NCBI RefSeq assembly: GCF_902506555.1
Contig: NZ_LR732707.1
Span: 830,001-894,000, forward strand
Direction of reading: 5' to 3'
Length of the DNA: 64,000 bases
DNA from: Sphingorhabdus sp. 109
Lineage (GTDB): Bacteria > Pseudomonadota > Alphaproteobacteria > Sphingomonadales > Sphingomonadaceae
In this document: positions 9,322-18,902 of the stretch, one piece after another
How the letters are laid out: every line of letters starts with the position of its first letter
Numbering within the stretch: the stretch's first letter is position 1
Notes under the pieces: generated by a model
What the model saw: the letters and a program-made list of their open reading frames with translations, nothing else
Databases searched by the model: none
Told to the model about the DNA's origin: nothing
Made by a program: the position numbers and the translations under genes

Positions 9322-10293
9322 CTAATAGTTGAATCGTTCTTTCAGACTTTCGCGCGCTTCGCGATATTCGCGGGTGAACTGGTCTACCATATCCTGCACG
9401 CTCATCACGTCGTTGATCAGGCCGATGCCCTGGCCGCAGCCCCAGATGTCTTTCCAGGCCTTTTTCTCGGTATTGCCGCCGGAGCCGAAGTTCATGGTCT
9501 TGTAATCGCCCTCGGGCAGATTGTCCGGATCGAGGCCGGCATTTTCGATCGACTGGCGCAGATAATTGCCCTTCACGCCGGTAAACAGGTCGGAATAGAC
9601 GATATCGGAGGCCTGACCCTCGACAATGCCTTCCTTGTAGCCCTGGTCCGCATTGGCTTCCTTGGTCGCGATAAAGGCGGAACCGGCATAGCCGAGGTCA
9701 GCGCCCATTGCCTGGGCCGCCAGAATGGAAGCGCCGTTGCCGATCGAGCCGGAGAGCGCGACGGGGCCATCAAACCATTCGCGGATTTCCTGCATCAGCG
9801 CGAAGGGAGAGAGCGTTCCGGCATGGCCACCGGCACCGGCTGCCACCGGGATCAGACCGGTCGCGCCTTTCTCGATCGCCTTGTGGGCGAAGCGGTTGTT
9901 GATGATGTCGTGCAGCGTGATTCCGCCCCAGCCCTTGACCGCGGTGTTCAGATCCTCGATCGCGCCCAGCGAGGTGATGACGATCGGCACTTTCCATTTC
10001 GCGCAGGTCGCCATGTCCTGGTCGAGCCGGTCATTCGACTTGTGCACGATCTGGTTGACCGCGAAGGGGGCGGCCGGCTTGTCCGGATTGTCGCGGTTCC
10101 ACGCCGCCAGTTCTTCGGTAATCTGGTGCAGCCATTCGTCGAGCATCGATTGCGGGCGGGCGTTGAGGGCAGGGAAACTGCCGACGATACCGGCCTTGCA
10201 CTGCGCGATGACCAGTTCCGGTCCGGATACGATGAACAGGGGAGAACCGATCAGCGGCAGGCGAAGATTGTCGAAAATGGCTGGTAAAGTCAT
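9322..10293 (-). CDS. Nitronate monooxygenase-family (NPD) flavoprotein
   Basis: 323 residues, a TIM-barrel FMN enzyme. Seen: the N-terminal RLPLIGSPLFIVSGPELV, the glycine-rich phosphate-binding stretch PVAAGAGGHAGTLSPF near residue 180, and PVALSGSIGNGASILAAQAMGAD split over the next strand. Relatives oxidise alkyl nitronates or propionate-3-nitronate, and some are FMN-dependent enoyl-ACP reductases (FabK-like), so the substrate is uncertain. The ATG at 10293 has GGGG 6 bases upstream; the upstream in-frame GTG (10323) would lie in the probable leuA terminator and is rejected. Confidence 0.88.
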   Translation of the reverse strand: MTLPAIFDNLRLPLIGSPLFIVSGPELVIAQCKAGIVGSFPALNARPQSMLDEWLHQITEELAAWNRDNPDKPAAPFAVNQIVHKSNDRLDQDMATCAKWKVPIVITSLGAIEDLNTAVKGWGGITLHDIINNRFAHKAIEKGATGLIPVAAGAGGHAGTLSPFALMQEIREWFDGPVALSGSIGNGASILAAQAMGADLGYAGSAFIATKEANADQGYKEGIVEGQASDIVYSDLFTGVKGNYLRQSIENAGLDPDNLPEGDYKTMNFGSGGNTEKKAWKDIWGCGQGIGLINDVMSVQDMVDQFTREYREARESLKERFNY

Positions 10294-10306
10294 GGCGAAC
10301 CCCGAT

Positions 10307-10345
10307 TTAAAAGAATGTGCCACCGCAATAACCGATACGGTGGCA
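10307..10345 (-). terminator. Probable leuA terminator
   Basis: On the minus strand an eight-base perfect stem TGCCACCG/CGGTGGCA (10338-10345 with 10318-10325) is followed by CATTCTTTT. The U-tract is imperfect, so termination may be partial. It lies 27 bases after the leuA stop. Confidence 0.5.
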
Positions 10346-10372
10346 TATTCTACTATTATTTTAACCGAACGC

Positions 10373-12031
10373 TTAAATTCGGTTCACGGCGCTGAGCAGA
10401 GCCTCGACCGAAGCCCGGGCAACGTCGCTGTTTATGCCGACTCCGTAAAATTCTCTGCCGTCATCGGATTTGCACTCGACAAAGGCTGCGGCCTGAGCAT
10501 CCTTGCCAGATCCCAGCGCATGTTCGGAATAATCCTTGATTTCCAGATGGATCCCCATAGCCGAGGAAACAGCATCCACGACGCTTGAAATCAGGCCGTT
10601 GCCACGCCCGCTGACCGATATCTCGCCATCAGGGCCCTTGATCTTTCCGATAAAAATCCGATCGGTGCCAGTCCTGCGTTCTTCATAGTCCACCAGCTCA
10701 TAGCGACCGCTGCCGTCGATGTGATAGCGTTTCCGGAAGGCATCCCAGATATCTTCCGACGACAGTTCCCGGCTTGTCTGGTCGGCCAGTTCCTGCACCG
10801 TCCGGCTGAAATTGGCCTGCAGCCGCTTCGGCAGTTTCAATCCGTGGTCCTGCTCCAATATCCAGGCGATGCCGCCCTTGCCGGACTGGCTGTTGACCCG
10901 GATGACCGCTTCATAGTCGCGGCCGAGATCGCGTGGATCGATCGGCAGATAGGGCACGTTCCAGATTTCGTCGTTGCGCTGTTCCTGGGCGGCAAAGCCT
11001 TTCTTGATCGCGTCCTGGTGCGATCCGGAGAAAGCGGTGAACACCAGCTCGCCAGCATAGGGATGGCGGGCCGGAACCGGCAGCTGGTTGCAATATTCGA
11101 CGGTCTTGACGATTTCGTCCATATTGGAGAAATCTATATTCGGATCAACGCCTTGGGTGTAGAGATTCAGGCCCAGTGTCACCAGATCGACATTGCCGGT
11201 GCGCTCGCCATTGCCGAACAGACAGCCTTCGACGCGATCCGCGCCGGCCATCATGCCCAGTTCGGATGCGGCGATGCCTGATCCCCGGTCATTATGCGTG
11301 TGCAGGCTGATCACGACATGGTCGCGCTTGCTGATATTCTTGCACATCCACTCGACCTGATCGGCATAGATATTGGGCGTCGAGGCCTCGACCGTTGCGG
11401 GCAGGTTCAGGATCAACGGTTTATCCGCGGTTGGTTCGATGATTTCCATCACAGCTTCGACCACTTCCAGACTGAAATCCAGTTCGGCGGTGGAGAAGGT
11501 TTCCGGCGAATATTCGAAATGCCAGTCGGTGTCGGGATATTTTTCGGCCTGCTCGCGCAAGATGGTTGCGCCTTCGCGGGCGATATCCTTGACGCCCTGC
11601 TTGTCGAGCCGGAATACGACGTCGCGCCAGGCGGGGGATACGGCGTTATACAGGTGAACGATGGCAGCCCGCGCGCCGGCGAGGCTGGCAAAGCTGGTTT
11701 CGATCAGATCGCGGCGGGATTGGGTCAGGACCTGCACCATGACGTCATCCGGTATCTTTCCGGATTTTACGAGCCCGCTGATAAAGTCGAAATCGGTGGC
11801 GCCGGCGGAGGGGAAACCGACCTCGATTTCCTTGATACCGATCTTGACCAGCAGATCAAAAAATCGCTGTTTTTTCTGCGCATCCATTGGATCGATCAGC
11901 GCCTGATTGCCATCGCGCAGATCGGTCGAAAGCCAGCGCGGTGCCTTGTCTATCGTGCGCGAAGGCCATTGCCGGTCGGGCAAGTCGATCTGCGGAAACG
12001 GGCGATATTTTTGTGACGGGTTCTTGTGCAT
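10373..12031 (-). CDS. leuA: 2-isopropylmalate synthase
   Basis: 552 residues; first committed step of leucine synthesis, condensing 2-ketoisovalerate with acetyl-CoA. HMGL-like TIM barrel with LSTDLRDGNQAL near residue 45 and the metal ligands in HTHNDRGSGIAASELG; GNGERTGNVDLVTLGLN follows. The C-terminal regulatory LeuA dimer domain (about 430-552, including SGRGNGLISSVVDA) is present, so leucine feedback is expected. Length matches the longer class of LeuA. The start at 12031 (MHKNPSQKYRPF) is chosen because the upstream in-frame extension of 58 residues lies over the leader described separately. It is separated from ilvC by a terminator. Confidence 0.95.
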   Translation of the reverse strand: MHKNPSQKYRPFPQIDLPDRQWPSRTIDKAPRWLSTDLRDGNQALIDPMDAQKKQRFFDLLVKIGIKEIEVGFPSAGATDFDFISGLVKSGKIPDDVMVQVLTQSRRDLIETSFASLAGARAAIVHLYNAVSPAWRDVVFRLDKQGVKDIAREGATILREQAEKYPDTDWHFEYSPETFSTAELDFSLEVVEAVMEIIEPTADKPLILNLPATVEASTPNIYADQVEWMCKNISKRDHVVISLHTHNDRGSGIAASELGMMAGADRVEGCLFGNGERTGNVDLVTLGLNLYTQGVDPNIDFSNMDEIVKTVEYCNQLPVPARHPYAGELVFTAFSGSHQDAIKKGFAAQEQRNDEIWNVPYLPIDPRDLGRDYEAVIRVNSQSGKGGIAWILEQDHGLKLPKRLQANFSRTVQELADQTSRELSSEDIWDAFRKRYHIDGSGRYELVDYEERRTGTDRIFIGKIKGPDGEISVSGRGNGLISSVVDAVSSAMGIHLEIKDYSEHALGSGKDAQAAAFVECKSDDGREFYGVGINSDVARASVEALLSAVNRI

Positions 12032-12107
12032 CTTTTCACTCTTATGCTGCTGGAAATTGCGCGCAAGGCACAATTCCGGGGATTGCTTATAATATCTGGA
12101 AAATCGT

Positions 12108-12160
12108 CCCTTAGGCGGGGCGCTGCGCCATGCGGGCAGCAGCATTGGTACGCCTAAGGG
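12108..12160 (-). promoter_or_regulatory. leuA leader hairpin, attenuator candidate
   Basis: A perfect ten-base inverted repeat, CCCTTAGGCG at 12151-12160 pairing with CGCCTAAGGG at 12108-12117 on the minus strand, with a 33-base loop. Its first arm contains the stop codon of the leucine leader peptide, so a ribosome finishing the peptide would cover it and one stalled at the leucine codons would leave it free. That is the geometry of an antiterminator arm. No clean U-tract terminator is visible; a second weaker hairpin (GGAATTGTGC with GCGCAATTTCC) lies nearer leuA. Confidence 0.6.
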
Positions 12161-12201
12161 CGTATAAGTCGTAGCAGCAGGAGAGCTTTGGACCGGGTCA
12201 T
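12154..12201 (-). CDS. leuL: Leucine-rich leader peptide of leuA
   Basis: A 15-codon ORF, MTRSKALLLLRLIRP then TAG. It has four leucine codons in a row (CTC CTG CTG CTA) and a fifth two codons later (CTT). It lies 122 bases before leuA on the same strand and its stop lies in the first arm of the leader hairpin. Ribosome-mediated attenuation by leucine leader peptides is known upstream of leuA in alphaproteobacteria. No strong ribosome site precedes the ATG, and the transcript start is not established; initiation very near the ATG is possible. Confidence 0.75.
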   Translation of the reverse strand: MTRSKALLLLRLIRP

Positions 12202-12280
12202 GCAATGCTATCTATCCAGAATGATGAAAAAAGCAACCTCGGCGATAAATTTATCTGGCGAGGCACGCCTGGCGGCAAAG

Positions 12281-12310
12281 AAAAAGGCGGCGGAGATAGT
12301 CTCCACCGCC
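12281..12310 (-). terminator. Intrinsic terminator after ilvC
   Basis: On the minus strand GGCGGTGGAGA pairs with TCTCCGCCGCC (one G-T pair, three-base loop) and is followed by five T (12285-12281). It lies 23 bases after the ilvC stop and separates the ilvBNC transcript from leuA. Confidence 0.85.
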
Positions 12311-12333
12311 CGTTTCCCAACCGTCGATATGGT

Positions 12334-13362
<1,029 letters not shown>

Positions 13363-13439
13363 TTATATTCAGAGGATTGCGAATAGATTTTGACTGGCTC
13401 TATAACCTGAAAAACCGGCCTATAGAGGATTTGCGCGGT

Positions 13440-13955
13440 TCATGCCGGTTCCGGTCCCCGGCCAATCGCGACCACGCCGGTCCGACCGACTTCCACCAGT
13501 CCGACCTCGCGCATCAGGCCAACGAACGTCTCGATCTTTTCCGGAGCACCGGTAATTTCGAAGATAAAGCTTTCTGTGGTCGCATCGACAACCCGCGCGC
13601 GATAAATATCCGCCAGACGCATAGCCTCGATGCGGTTCTCGCCCTTGCCGGCGACTTTTACCAGCGCCAGTTCGCGCTGGACATGCGGTCCGGACTCGGT
13701 GAGGTCGCGGACGCTATGTACCGGCACCAGACGGTCGAGCTGGGCAATGATCTGCTCGATCACATGCGGTGGCCCGTTGGTGGCGATGGTGATCCGGCTG
13801 ACCGCATGGTCTTCGCTGATATCCGCCACGGTCAGGCTGTCGATGTTATAGCCGCGAGCGGTGAACATGCCGGCGATCCGGGCCAATATGCCCGCTTCGT
13901 TGTCAACAAGAACGGCAAGAACATGACGTTCAACGGCTTCTTCGTGGATATGCAT
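13440..13955 (-). CDS. ilvN: Acetolactate synthase small (regulatory) subunit
   Basis: 171 residues. N-terminal ACT domain (HVLAVLVDNEAGILARIAG, residues 10-85) that binds valine, plus the C-terminal ALS_ss domain. It activates the catalytic subunit and gives feedback control. The start at 13955 (MHIHEEAVERH) overlaps the ilvB stop as TGATG, a coupling overlap; a longer upstream reading within ilvB is not credible. Confidence 0.96.
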   Translation of the reverse strand: MHIHEEAVERHVLAVLVDNEAGILARIAGMFTARGYNIDSLTVADISEDHAVSRITIATNGPPHVIEQIIAQLDRLVPVHSVRDLTESGPHVQRELALVKVAGKGENRIEAMRLADIYRARVVDATTESFIFEITGAPEKIETFVGLMREVGLVEVGRTGVVAIGRGPEPA

Positions 13956-15712
13956 CAGACAAGGGCCTTTGCTTGGTCGTCCATCGTACCCTTCACATCG
14001 GCTTCGGTAAGAAGCATTTCGGTATGGGCAGCGCCCGACGGGATCATCGGGAAACAGTTTGCGAGCTTGGCGACGCGGCAATCGACCATCACCGGTCCGT
14101 CGGTTTCGATCATCTTCTGGATGCCGGATTCCAGATCGGCAGGATCCTCGATCCGGATACCGGTCCAGTCATAGCTTTCCGCCAGCTTCACAAAATCCGG
14201 GAGACTGTCGCTGTAACTATTTGAATAACGGCTTTCATAGGTCAGTTCCTGCCATTGGCGAACCATGCCCATATATTCGTTGTTGAGGACGAAAATCTTT
14301 ACCGGCAACCGATATTGGGTGGCGGTCCCGAGTTCCTGGATATTCATCTGGATCGATGCTTCGCCGGCAATATCGATGACCAGCGCATCGGGATTGCCCA
14401 GTTGCGCGCCGATCGCGGCAGGCAGGCCATAGCCCATGGTGCCGAGGCCGCCACTGGTCAGCCATTTATTGGGCGATTCGAAATCGAAATGCTGGGCGGC
14501 CCACATCTGGTGCTGGCCGACTTCGGTGGTGATGATCGGTTCGCGCTTGTGGGTGGCTTCCCACAATTTGCGGATCGCTTCCTGCGGCATGATTTCGGTC
14601 TTGTTTTCGGGATAGTCGAGGCAGTTTGTTGCCCGCCAGCCGGTGATCCGGGCCCACCATTCGCCCAGTTCGGGCGTGGCAAAGCGGCGCCCCTTGAGCA
14701 CGGCGATCAACTGTTCCATCACCCGGCCGACATCGCCGATAACCGGCAGATCGACACGGACGGTCTTGTTGATCGACGACCGGTCGATATCGACGTGGAT
14801 TTTCTTGCTATTCGGCGAAAAGGCATCGAGCCGTCCCGTGATCCGGTCATCGAAACGGGCGCCAAGGCAGATCACCAGATCGGCCTTGTTCATCGCCATA
14901 TTCGCTTCAAAAGTTCCGTGCATGCCCAGCATGCCCAGCCATTTGTCCGAAGAGGCCGGAAATGCGCCCAGCCCCATCAGGGTAGACGTGACCGGACAGC
15001 CCAGCAATTCCGCCAGTTCCCGCAATGTTTCGCTGGCTTTCGGCCCACTGTTGATAATCCCGCCGCCAGTATAGAGGACCGGCGCTTTCGCAGCCATGAT
15101 CATTTCGGCTGCGGCGTTGATTGCCTTGAAATCGCCCTCGGTCTGCGGCTGATAGCGCGTATTGGTCCGGGCGCGATTGCTGCCATGTTCGGTCGCGGCG
15201 ACCTGGACATTCTTCGGAATGTCGATGACCACCGGACCCGGTCGGCCCTGGGTGGCAATATGGAAGGCTTCCTGGACAACGGGTGCCAGATCGGACGGTT
15301 TCTTCACCAGATAATTATGCTTGGTGCAATGCCGGGTGATGCCGACCGTGTCGGATTCCTGGAACGCGTCTGAACCGATCAGATTGGTTGCAACCTGTCC
15401 GGTGAAGACGACCATCGGGATGCTGTCCATCAGCGCATCGGTGATTCCGGTAACGGCATTGGTTGCACCCGGCCCGGAAGTGACCAGCACCACGCCCGGT
15501 TTCCCGGTAGAGCGCGCATAGCCTTCGGCCGCATGGGTGGCTGCCTGTTCGTGCCGAACCAGGATATGCTTGATCTTGGGATGCTCGTAGAGCGCATCAT
15601 AGATGGGAAGCACTGCGCCGCCCGGATAGCCGAATACGGTATCCACACCCAGATCCAGCAGGGTCTCAACCAATATATCGGCGCCGCTTTTTTCGGCCAC
15701 ATCATGCTCCAT
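13955..15712 (-). CDS. ilvB: Acetolactate synthase large subunit
   Basis: 585 residues, thiamine-diphosphate enzyme that makes acetolactate or acetohydroxybutyrate. Three TPP-family domains are clear: the N-terminal one with VFGYPGGAVLPIYDAL and the catalytic glutamate in RHEQAATHAAEGYAR, the central FAD-binding one, and the C-terminal one with MGYGLPAAIGAQ. The metal-binding motif reads AGEASIQMN, where most relatives have GDGS or GDAS, so an Asp is replaced by Glu (GAA codon read directly). The ATG at 15712 is preferred over a TTG one codon before it. First gene of ilvB-ilvN-ilvC. Confidence 0.96.
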   Translation of the reverse strand: MEHDVAEKSGADILVETLLDLGVDTVFGYPGGAVLPIYDALYEHPKIKHILVRHEQAATHAAEGYARSTGKPGVVLVTSGPGATNAVTGITDALMDSIPMVVFTGQVATNLIGSDAFQESDTVGITRHCTKHNYLVKKPSDLAPVVQEAFHIATQGRPGPVVIDIPKNVQVAATEHGSNRARTNTRYQPQTEGDFKAINAAAEMIMAAKAPVLYTGGGIINSGPKASETLRELAELLGCPVTSTLMGLGAFPASSDKWLGMLGMHGTFEANMAMNKADLVICLGARFDDRITGRLDAFSPNSKKIHVDIDRSSINKTVRVDLPVIGDVGRVMEQLIAVLKGRRFATPELGEWWARITGWRATNCLDYPENKTEIMPQEAIRKLWEATHKREPIITTEVGQHQMWAAQHFDFESPNKWLTSGGLGTMGYGLPAAIGAQLGNPDALVIDIAGEASIQMNIQELGTATQYRLPVKIFVLNNEYMGMVRQWQELTYESRYSNSYSDSLPDFVKLAESYDWTGIRIEDPADLESGIQKMIETDGPVMVDCRVAKLANCFPMIPSGAAHTEMLLTEADVKGTMDDQAKALV

Positions 15713-15784
15713 CAATGTCTGTTACGCATATTCGCCCGCCATGATGCACTGCAGCACAATAGGCAAGGCTTATCAATTCGGGGC

Positions 15785-15813
15785 TGGCTACATATCTGAA
15801 TATGTTATGTCAA
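15785..15813 (-). promoter_or_regulatory. Possible ilvB promoter with inverted repeat
   Basis: On the minus strand a perfect TTGACA (15813-15808) lies just past the miaA stop; 17 bases on is TAGCCA, a poor -10. Between them ACATAT-TCAG-ATATGT forms a six-base inverted repeat that could be an operator. No leader peptide rich in Ile, Val or Leu was found before ilvB. Confidence 0.35.
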
Positions 15814-15816
15814 GGC

Positions 15817-16764
15817 CTAAAAGCGAAATATAATATCAAATATATGCTCCATATTGATATTATAAACCTCTTCAATCCTGTGCCAATCGGACGGGGTCTG
15901 GTTACGGAACCAGGTATATTGCCGTTTTGCGTATCGTCGGGTGGCGGTTTGCGCCTGTTCCACCGCTTCGGCCCGGCTGATGTCACCCGCGATCCAGGCC
16001 GCGATTTCGGCAATCCCGATAGCCCGCATGACCGGCAGATTTACTGGGATATTGCGGGACAGCAGTCGCTCCACCTCTTCTCTGGCTCCGCGTTCGATCA
16101 TCTCGTCAAACCGCCGGTCACAGCGTTCGTACAACCATTCCCGTGGCGGCAGCAGCAACAAGGGATGCAAGGTGATCCGGTCACCGATTCCGCCTGTCTT
16201 GTGTTTGTGCCAATGGTCGAGCGCCTTTCCGGTCGAGCGGACTACTTCCAGCGCCCGCTGGACGCGGGTTGTGTCGGTCGCGTGCAGCCGCTCGGCCGAA
16301 AGCGGATCCAGCCGCTGAAGCGCGCGATATGCTTCCAATGTTTCCATTTTCCGGATTTCCTGCCGGACAGCCGGCTGGATTTCGGGGATCGGCGCGATGC
16401 CATCGAGCAAGGTCCGGACATAAAGTCCGGTCCCTCCAACCAGTATCGGCAGGAGATCGCGTTCATGCGCGGCGGCGATTGCCGTCTTGGCGTCACGGGC
16501 CCAGCGTGCAGCGGAACAGGCTTCAACGCCGTCGATATAGCCGAACAGCTGATGGTCGATGCCCTCCATTTCCTGTTCGGTCGGACGCGCGCTCAATATG
16601 GTGAGATCGCGATAGACCTGGGCGCTGTCGGCATTGATGATCACCGAGGGTTGCTTTTTGGCGATATCCAGTGCCAAGGCGGACTTGCCGCTGGCCGTGG
16701 GGCCTATGACCAGCGCAACATTCTGCTTCTGTTTCGGAGAAATCATGTTCATCGCCACGCTCAT
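15817..16764 (-). CDS. miaA: tRNA dimethylallyltransferase
   Basis: 315 residues. It adds dimethylallyl to A37 of tRNAs reading UNN codons. Seen: the P-loop GPTASGKS near residue 21, NADSAQVYRDL with the catalytic aspartate, SARPTEQEMEGIDHQLFG, and VGGTGLYVRTLLDG. Three in-frame ATGs lie near the start (16764, 16752, 16746); the first has AGGGA upstream. The gene's 5' end overlaps the start of divergent serB. It is followed at once by ilvB on the same strand. Confidence 0.96.
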   Translation of the reverse strand: MSVAMNMISPKQKQNVALVIGPTASGKSALALDIAKKQPSVIINADSAQVYRDLTILSARPTEQEMEGIDHQLFGYIDGVEACSAARWARDAKTAIAAAHERDLLPILVGGTGLYVRTLLDGIAPIPEIQPAVRQEIRKMETLEAYRALQRLDPLSAERLHATDTTRVQRALEVVRSTGKALDHWHKHKTGGIGDRITLHPLLLLPPREWLYERCDRRFDEMIERGAREEVERLLSRNIPVNLPVMRAIGIAEIAAWIAGDISRAEAVEQAQTATRRYAKRQYTWFRNQTPSDWHRIEEVYNINMEHIFDIIFRF

Positions 16765-17626
16765 AGCAAAAGAATCCCTGAATGAGAGAGATATTCAATC
16801 GGCGGTCGCCAGCCTCGGTCGGGCCGGTGCCACTGTCTCGCGCCAGTCCGGTCTGATTGACGGGCGGGTGCTGGATATTTTCTTCGAGGGCGATCCCGGT
16901 GCGGCGCGGGCCTGTCTGGAGACGGTCGAAGGCGATATCGACATCGCCGTCCAGCCGGAAGAAAACCGGCGCAAAAAACTGCTGATTTCCGACATGGACA
17001 GCACCATGATCACGGTTGAGTGCATCGACGAGCTGGCCGACTATGCCGGCATCAAGACCGAGATCGCGGCGATCACCGAACGGGCCATGCAGGGCGAACT
17101 GGATTTCGAAGAGGCGCTACGCGGTCGAGTGGCGCTGCTCGAGGGACTGGAAGTCGCGGCGATCCAGCTCTGTCTGGATGAACGGGTCCGGATCATGCCG
17201 GGTGCAGAAATCCTTGTCCGGACCATGGCCCGGGACGGCGGAACGACAATATTGGTCTCCGGCGGATTTACAAAATTTGCCAGCCCCGTCGCGCAAACCA
17301 TTGGATTTGGGTCATTTCATGCCAATGTTCTGGCCGAATCTGCCGGACTGCTTACCGGCCAGCTGGATGGCCCTGTCGTCGACTCAGCCCGCAAGGAGCA
17401 GTTGCTGCAATCCGCTGCGCGGGAAAGCGGGCTAACGCTCGAATCCTGCCTGGCCGTCGGTGACGGTGCCAATGACATCCCGATGTTGCAAAGGGCTGGG
17501 CTGGGCGTCGCCTATCACGCCAAGCCGAAGGCGGCGCAGGCCGCCGATGTCGCGATCAGATATAATGATCTGACGGCGCTCCTGTATATTCAGGGAATAT
17601 CTGCCGACCAGTGGGTCACGCAATAG
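16745..17626 (+). CDS. serB: Phosphoserine phosphatase
   Basis: 293 residues. The N-terminal 80 or so residues resemble the ACT-like regulatory part of SerB; the rest is a HAD phosphatase with the nucleophile motif DMDST near residue 84, the Ser motif VSGGFTKFA, the Lys in SARKEQLL, and GDGANDIPML. Last step of serine synthesis. The ATG at 16745 has GGAGA 4 bases upstream; earlier in-frame starts lie deep in miaA and are rejected. It converges with the SPOR gene, whose stop is 7 bases away. Confidence 0.96.
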   Translation: MFIATLIAKESLNERDIQSAVASLGRAGATVSRQSGLIDGRVLDIFFEGDPGAARACLETVEGDIDIAVQPEENRRKKLLISDMDSTMITVECIDELADYAGIKTEIAAITERAMQGELDFEEALRGRVALLEGLEVAAIQLCLDERVRIMPGAEILVRTMARDGGTTILVSGGFTKFASPVAQTIGFGSFHANVLAESAGLLTGQLDGPVVDSARKEQLLQSAARESGLTLESCLAVGDGANDIPMLQRAGLGVAYHAKPKAAQAADVAIRYNDLTALLYIQGISADQWVTQ

Positions 17627-17633
17627 ACCGGGG

Positions 17634-18650
17634 TTACCGGTGTTTGACGATACAGTCATTGCCCGATGCCTTGACCTGGCCGCAGGTCGAATCGGCTTGC
17701 GCACGGGTTCCGAACGGCCCGGCCTGCAAGCGCGTGATGCTGCCCGCCCTGACCAGATAAGGCTGTAGTCCGGCGAGCGCCGAAACGCTGCCCTCCAGTC
17801 TGCTCCACAGGCTTTTCGCCTTGTTCTCGTCGCTAAACGCGCCAAGTTGCACCCGCCAGTTGCCCGTCGTCGTGGCGCGCACCGGCGCTGCCGCAGCAAC
17901 AGGGGCGGTCGGTGCAGGTTGCGGGGCAGGGGCGTAAGTCACGCCAGGTGTAACCGGGCCGGGAGCCGGAACCGGATCGGGTAAAGCCGGACGGGACGGG
18001 GGCAATTGCGCTGTTTGCACAGGACCGCTCGATGGTGTTGGTCTCAGGCCGCCAATCTGGGCGGTCCTGATCCGCTTTTCATCCTGTTCCATCTGGCCGG
18101 CCAGTTCAACCGCGCGCCGCCGGTCCTCGACCGGGATGAAGCGATCCATCTGCGCGAGATTGGATGTCGCTTGCGGCAGTTCCTGCGCTGATGCGCGGGT
18201 CATCAATGCATAAGCCTTGATCCAGTCCTTCTCGACGAAATCTCCGTTGAAGTGACCGGTTCCCAGAACATATTGCGCCCGTGGCTCGCCGCGCTCTGCC
18301 GAAGCCTGCAGATAGGGCAGGGCTTCGCTCCGGCGATTGTTCTGGAACAACAGCAGACCGTAATTGTCATTGGCCTGCAAATGGCCCTGGTCGGCAGCCT
18401 TCTTGTACCAATCCCCGGCTTGCGCCAGATCCTGCGGAACGCCGCGGCCGAGCTTGTAGGCCTGTCCCATGTTGAACTGGGCATCGGCATCGCCCTGGTT
18501 GGCGGGGCCGCGCCATTCGTTGATAGCCGTCTGAAAATCGCCACGCCCCCAGGCATCGACCCCGTCCTTTACATCCGCCAGCGCCGGTGCGGCAGCCATG
18601 GTCAACGCCAGACCGAGCAAAGGAGCAAAATGTTTACGGGTCTTTTTCAT
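17634..18650 (-). CDS. Secreted Sel1-repeat protein with C-terminal SPOR domain
   Basis: 338 residues. Signal peptide ending in AAAPALA (cleavage near residue 25). Then three or four Sel1-like (TPR-related) repeats, for example AQFNMGQAYKLGRGVPQD and the next repeat AGDWYKKAADQGHLQAN, a proline/alanine-rich linker, and a SPOR domain from about residue 260 (WRVQLGAFSDENKAKSLW), which binds denuded glycan at division sites. The start at 18650 is preceded by GAGG. Together with the TPR-SPOR lipoprotein at 20.4-21.8 kb it brackets a ParA-type gene pair. Probably an envelope or division-related protein; exact role unknown. Confidence 0.85.
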   Translation of the reverse strand: MKKTRKHFAPLLGLALTMAAAPALADVKDGVDAWGRGDFQTAINEWRGPANQGDADAQFNMGQAYKLGRGVPQDLAQAGDWYKKAADQGHLQANDNYGLLLFQNNRRSEALPYLQASAERGEPRAQYVLGTGHFNGDFVEKDWIKAYALMTRASAQELPQATSNLAQMDRFIPVEDRRRAVELAGQMEQDEKRIRTAQIGGLRPTPSSGPVQTAQLPPSRPALPDPVPAPGPVTPGVTYAPAPQPAPTAPVAAAAPVRATTTGNWRVQLGAFSDENKAKSLWSRLEGSVSALAGLQPYLVRAGSITRLQAGPFGTRAQADSTCGQVKASGNDCIVKHR

Positions 18651-18902
18651 GGAATATCCTCGATAATCAAATTTCAACAATATCAGCCGTGAATGATTTG
18701 CTAAACCCCTGAAACTCTTCAGGTCTAGTAAAAACTGGCAAGCTGGCCCGGGAATCCCCTGCGAAACGAATGTAACCGATAATTTCGCCAACGCAAAATT
18801 CCCCTCGATCCCGTTAACCCTATTTTAGCCCTGTTCTGTCACAAAAGCCGCAGATTAGAGATTTTCAGGCAAATATTGCCACGATTGAACAAGGGGAAGA
18901 GC

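Noticed and set aside
10294-10323. GTG start extending the nitronate monooxygenase by ten residues
   Set aside because: The extension lies in the probable leuA terminator; the ATG at 10293 has a ribosome site and a normal N-terminus.
12032-12205. 58-residue N-terminal extension of leuA
   Set aside because: The stretch holds the leucine leader peptide in another frame and the leader hairpin; the protein part has no LeuA similarity.
14255-15373. 372-codon open frame on the plus strand
   Set aside because: It is antisense to ilvB and its translation is low in conserved features and rich in His, Gly and Arg as expected of a shadow frame.
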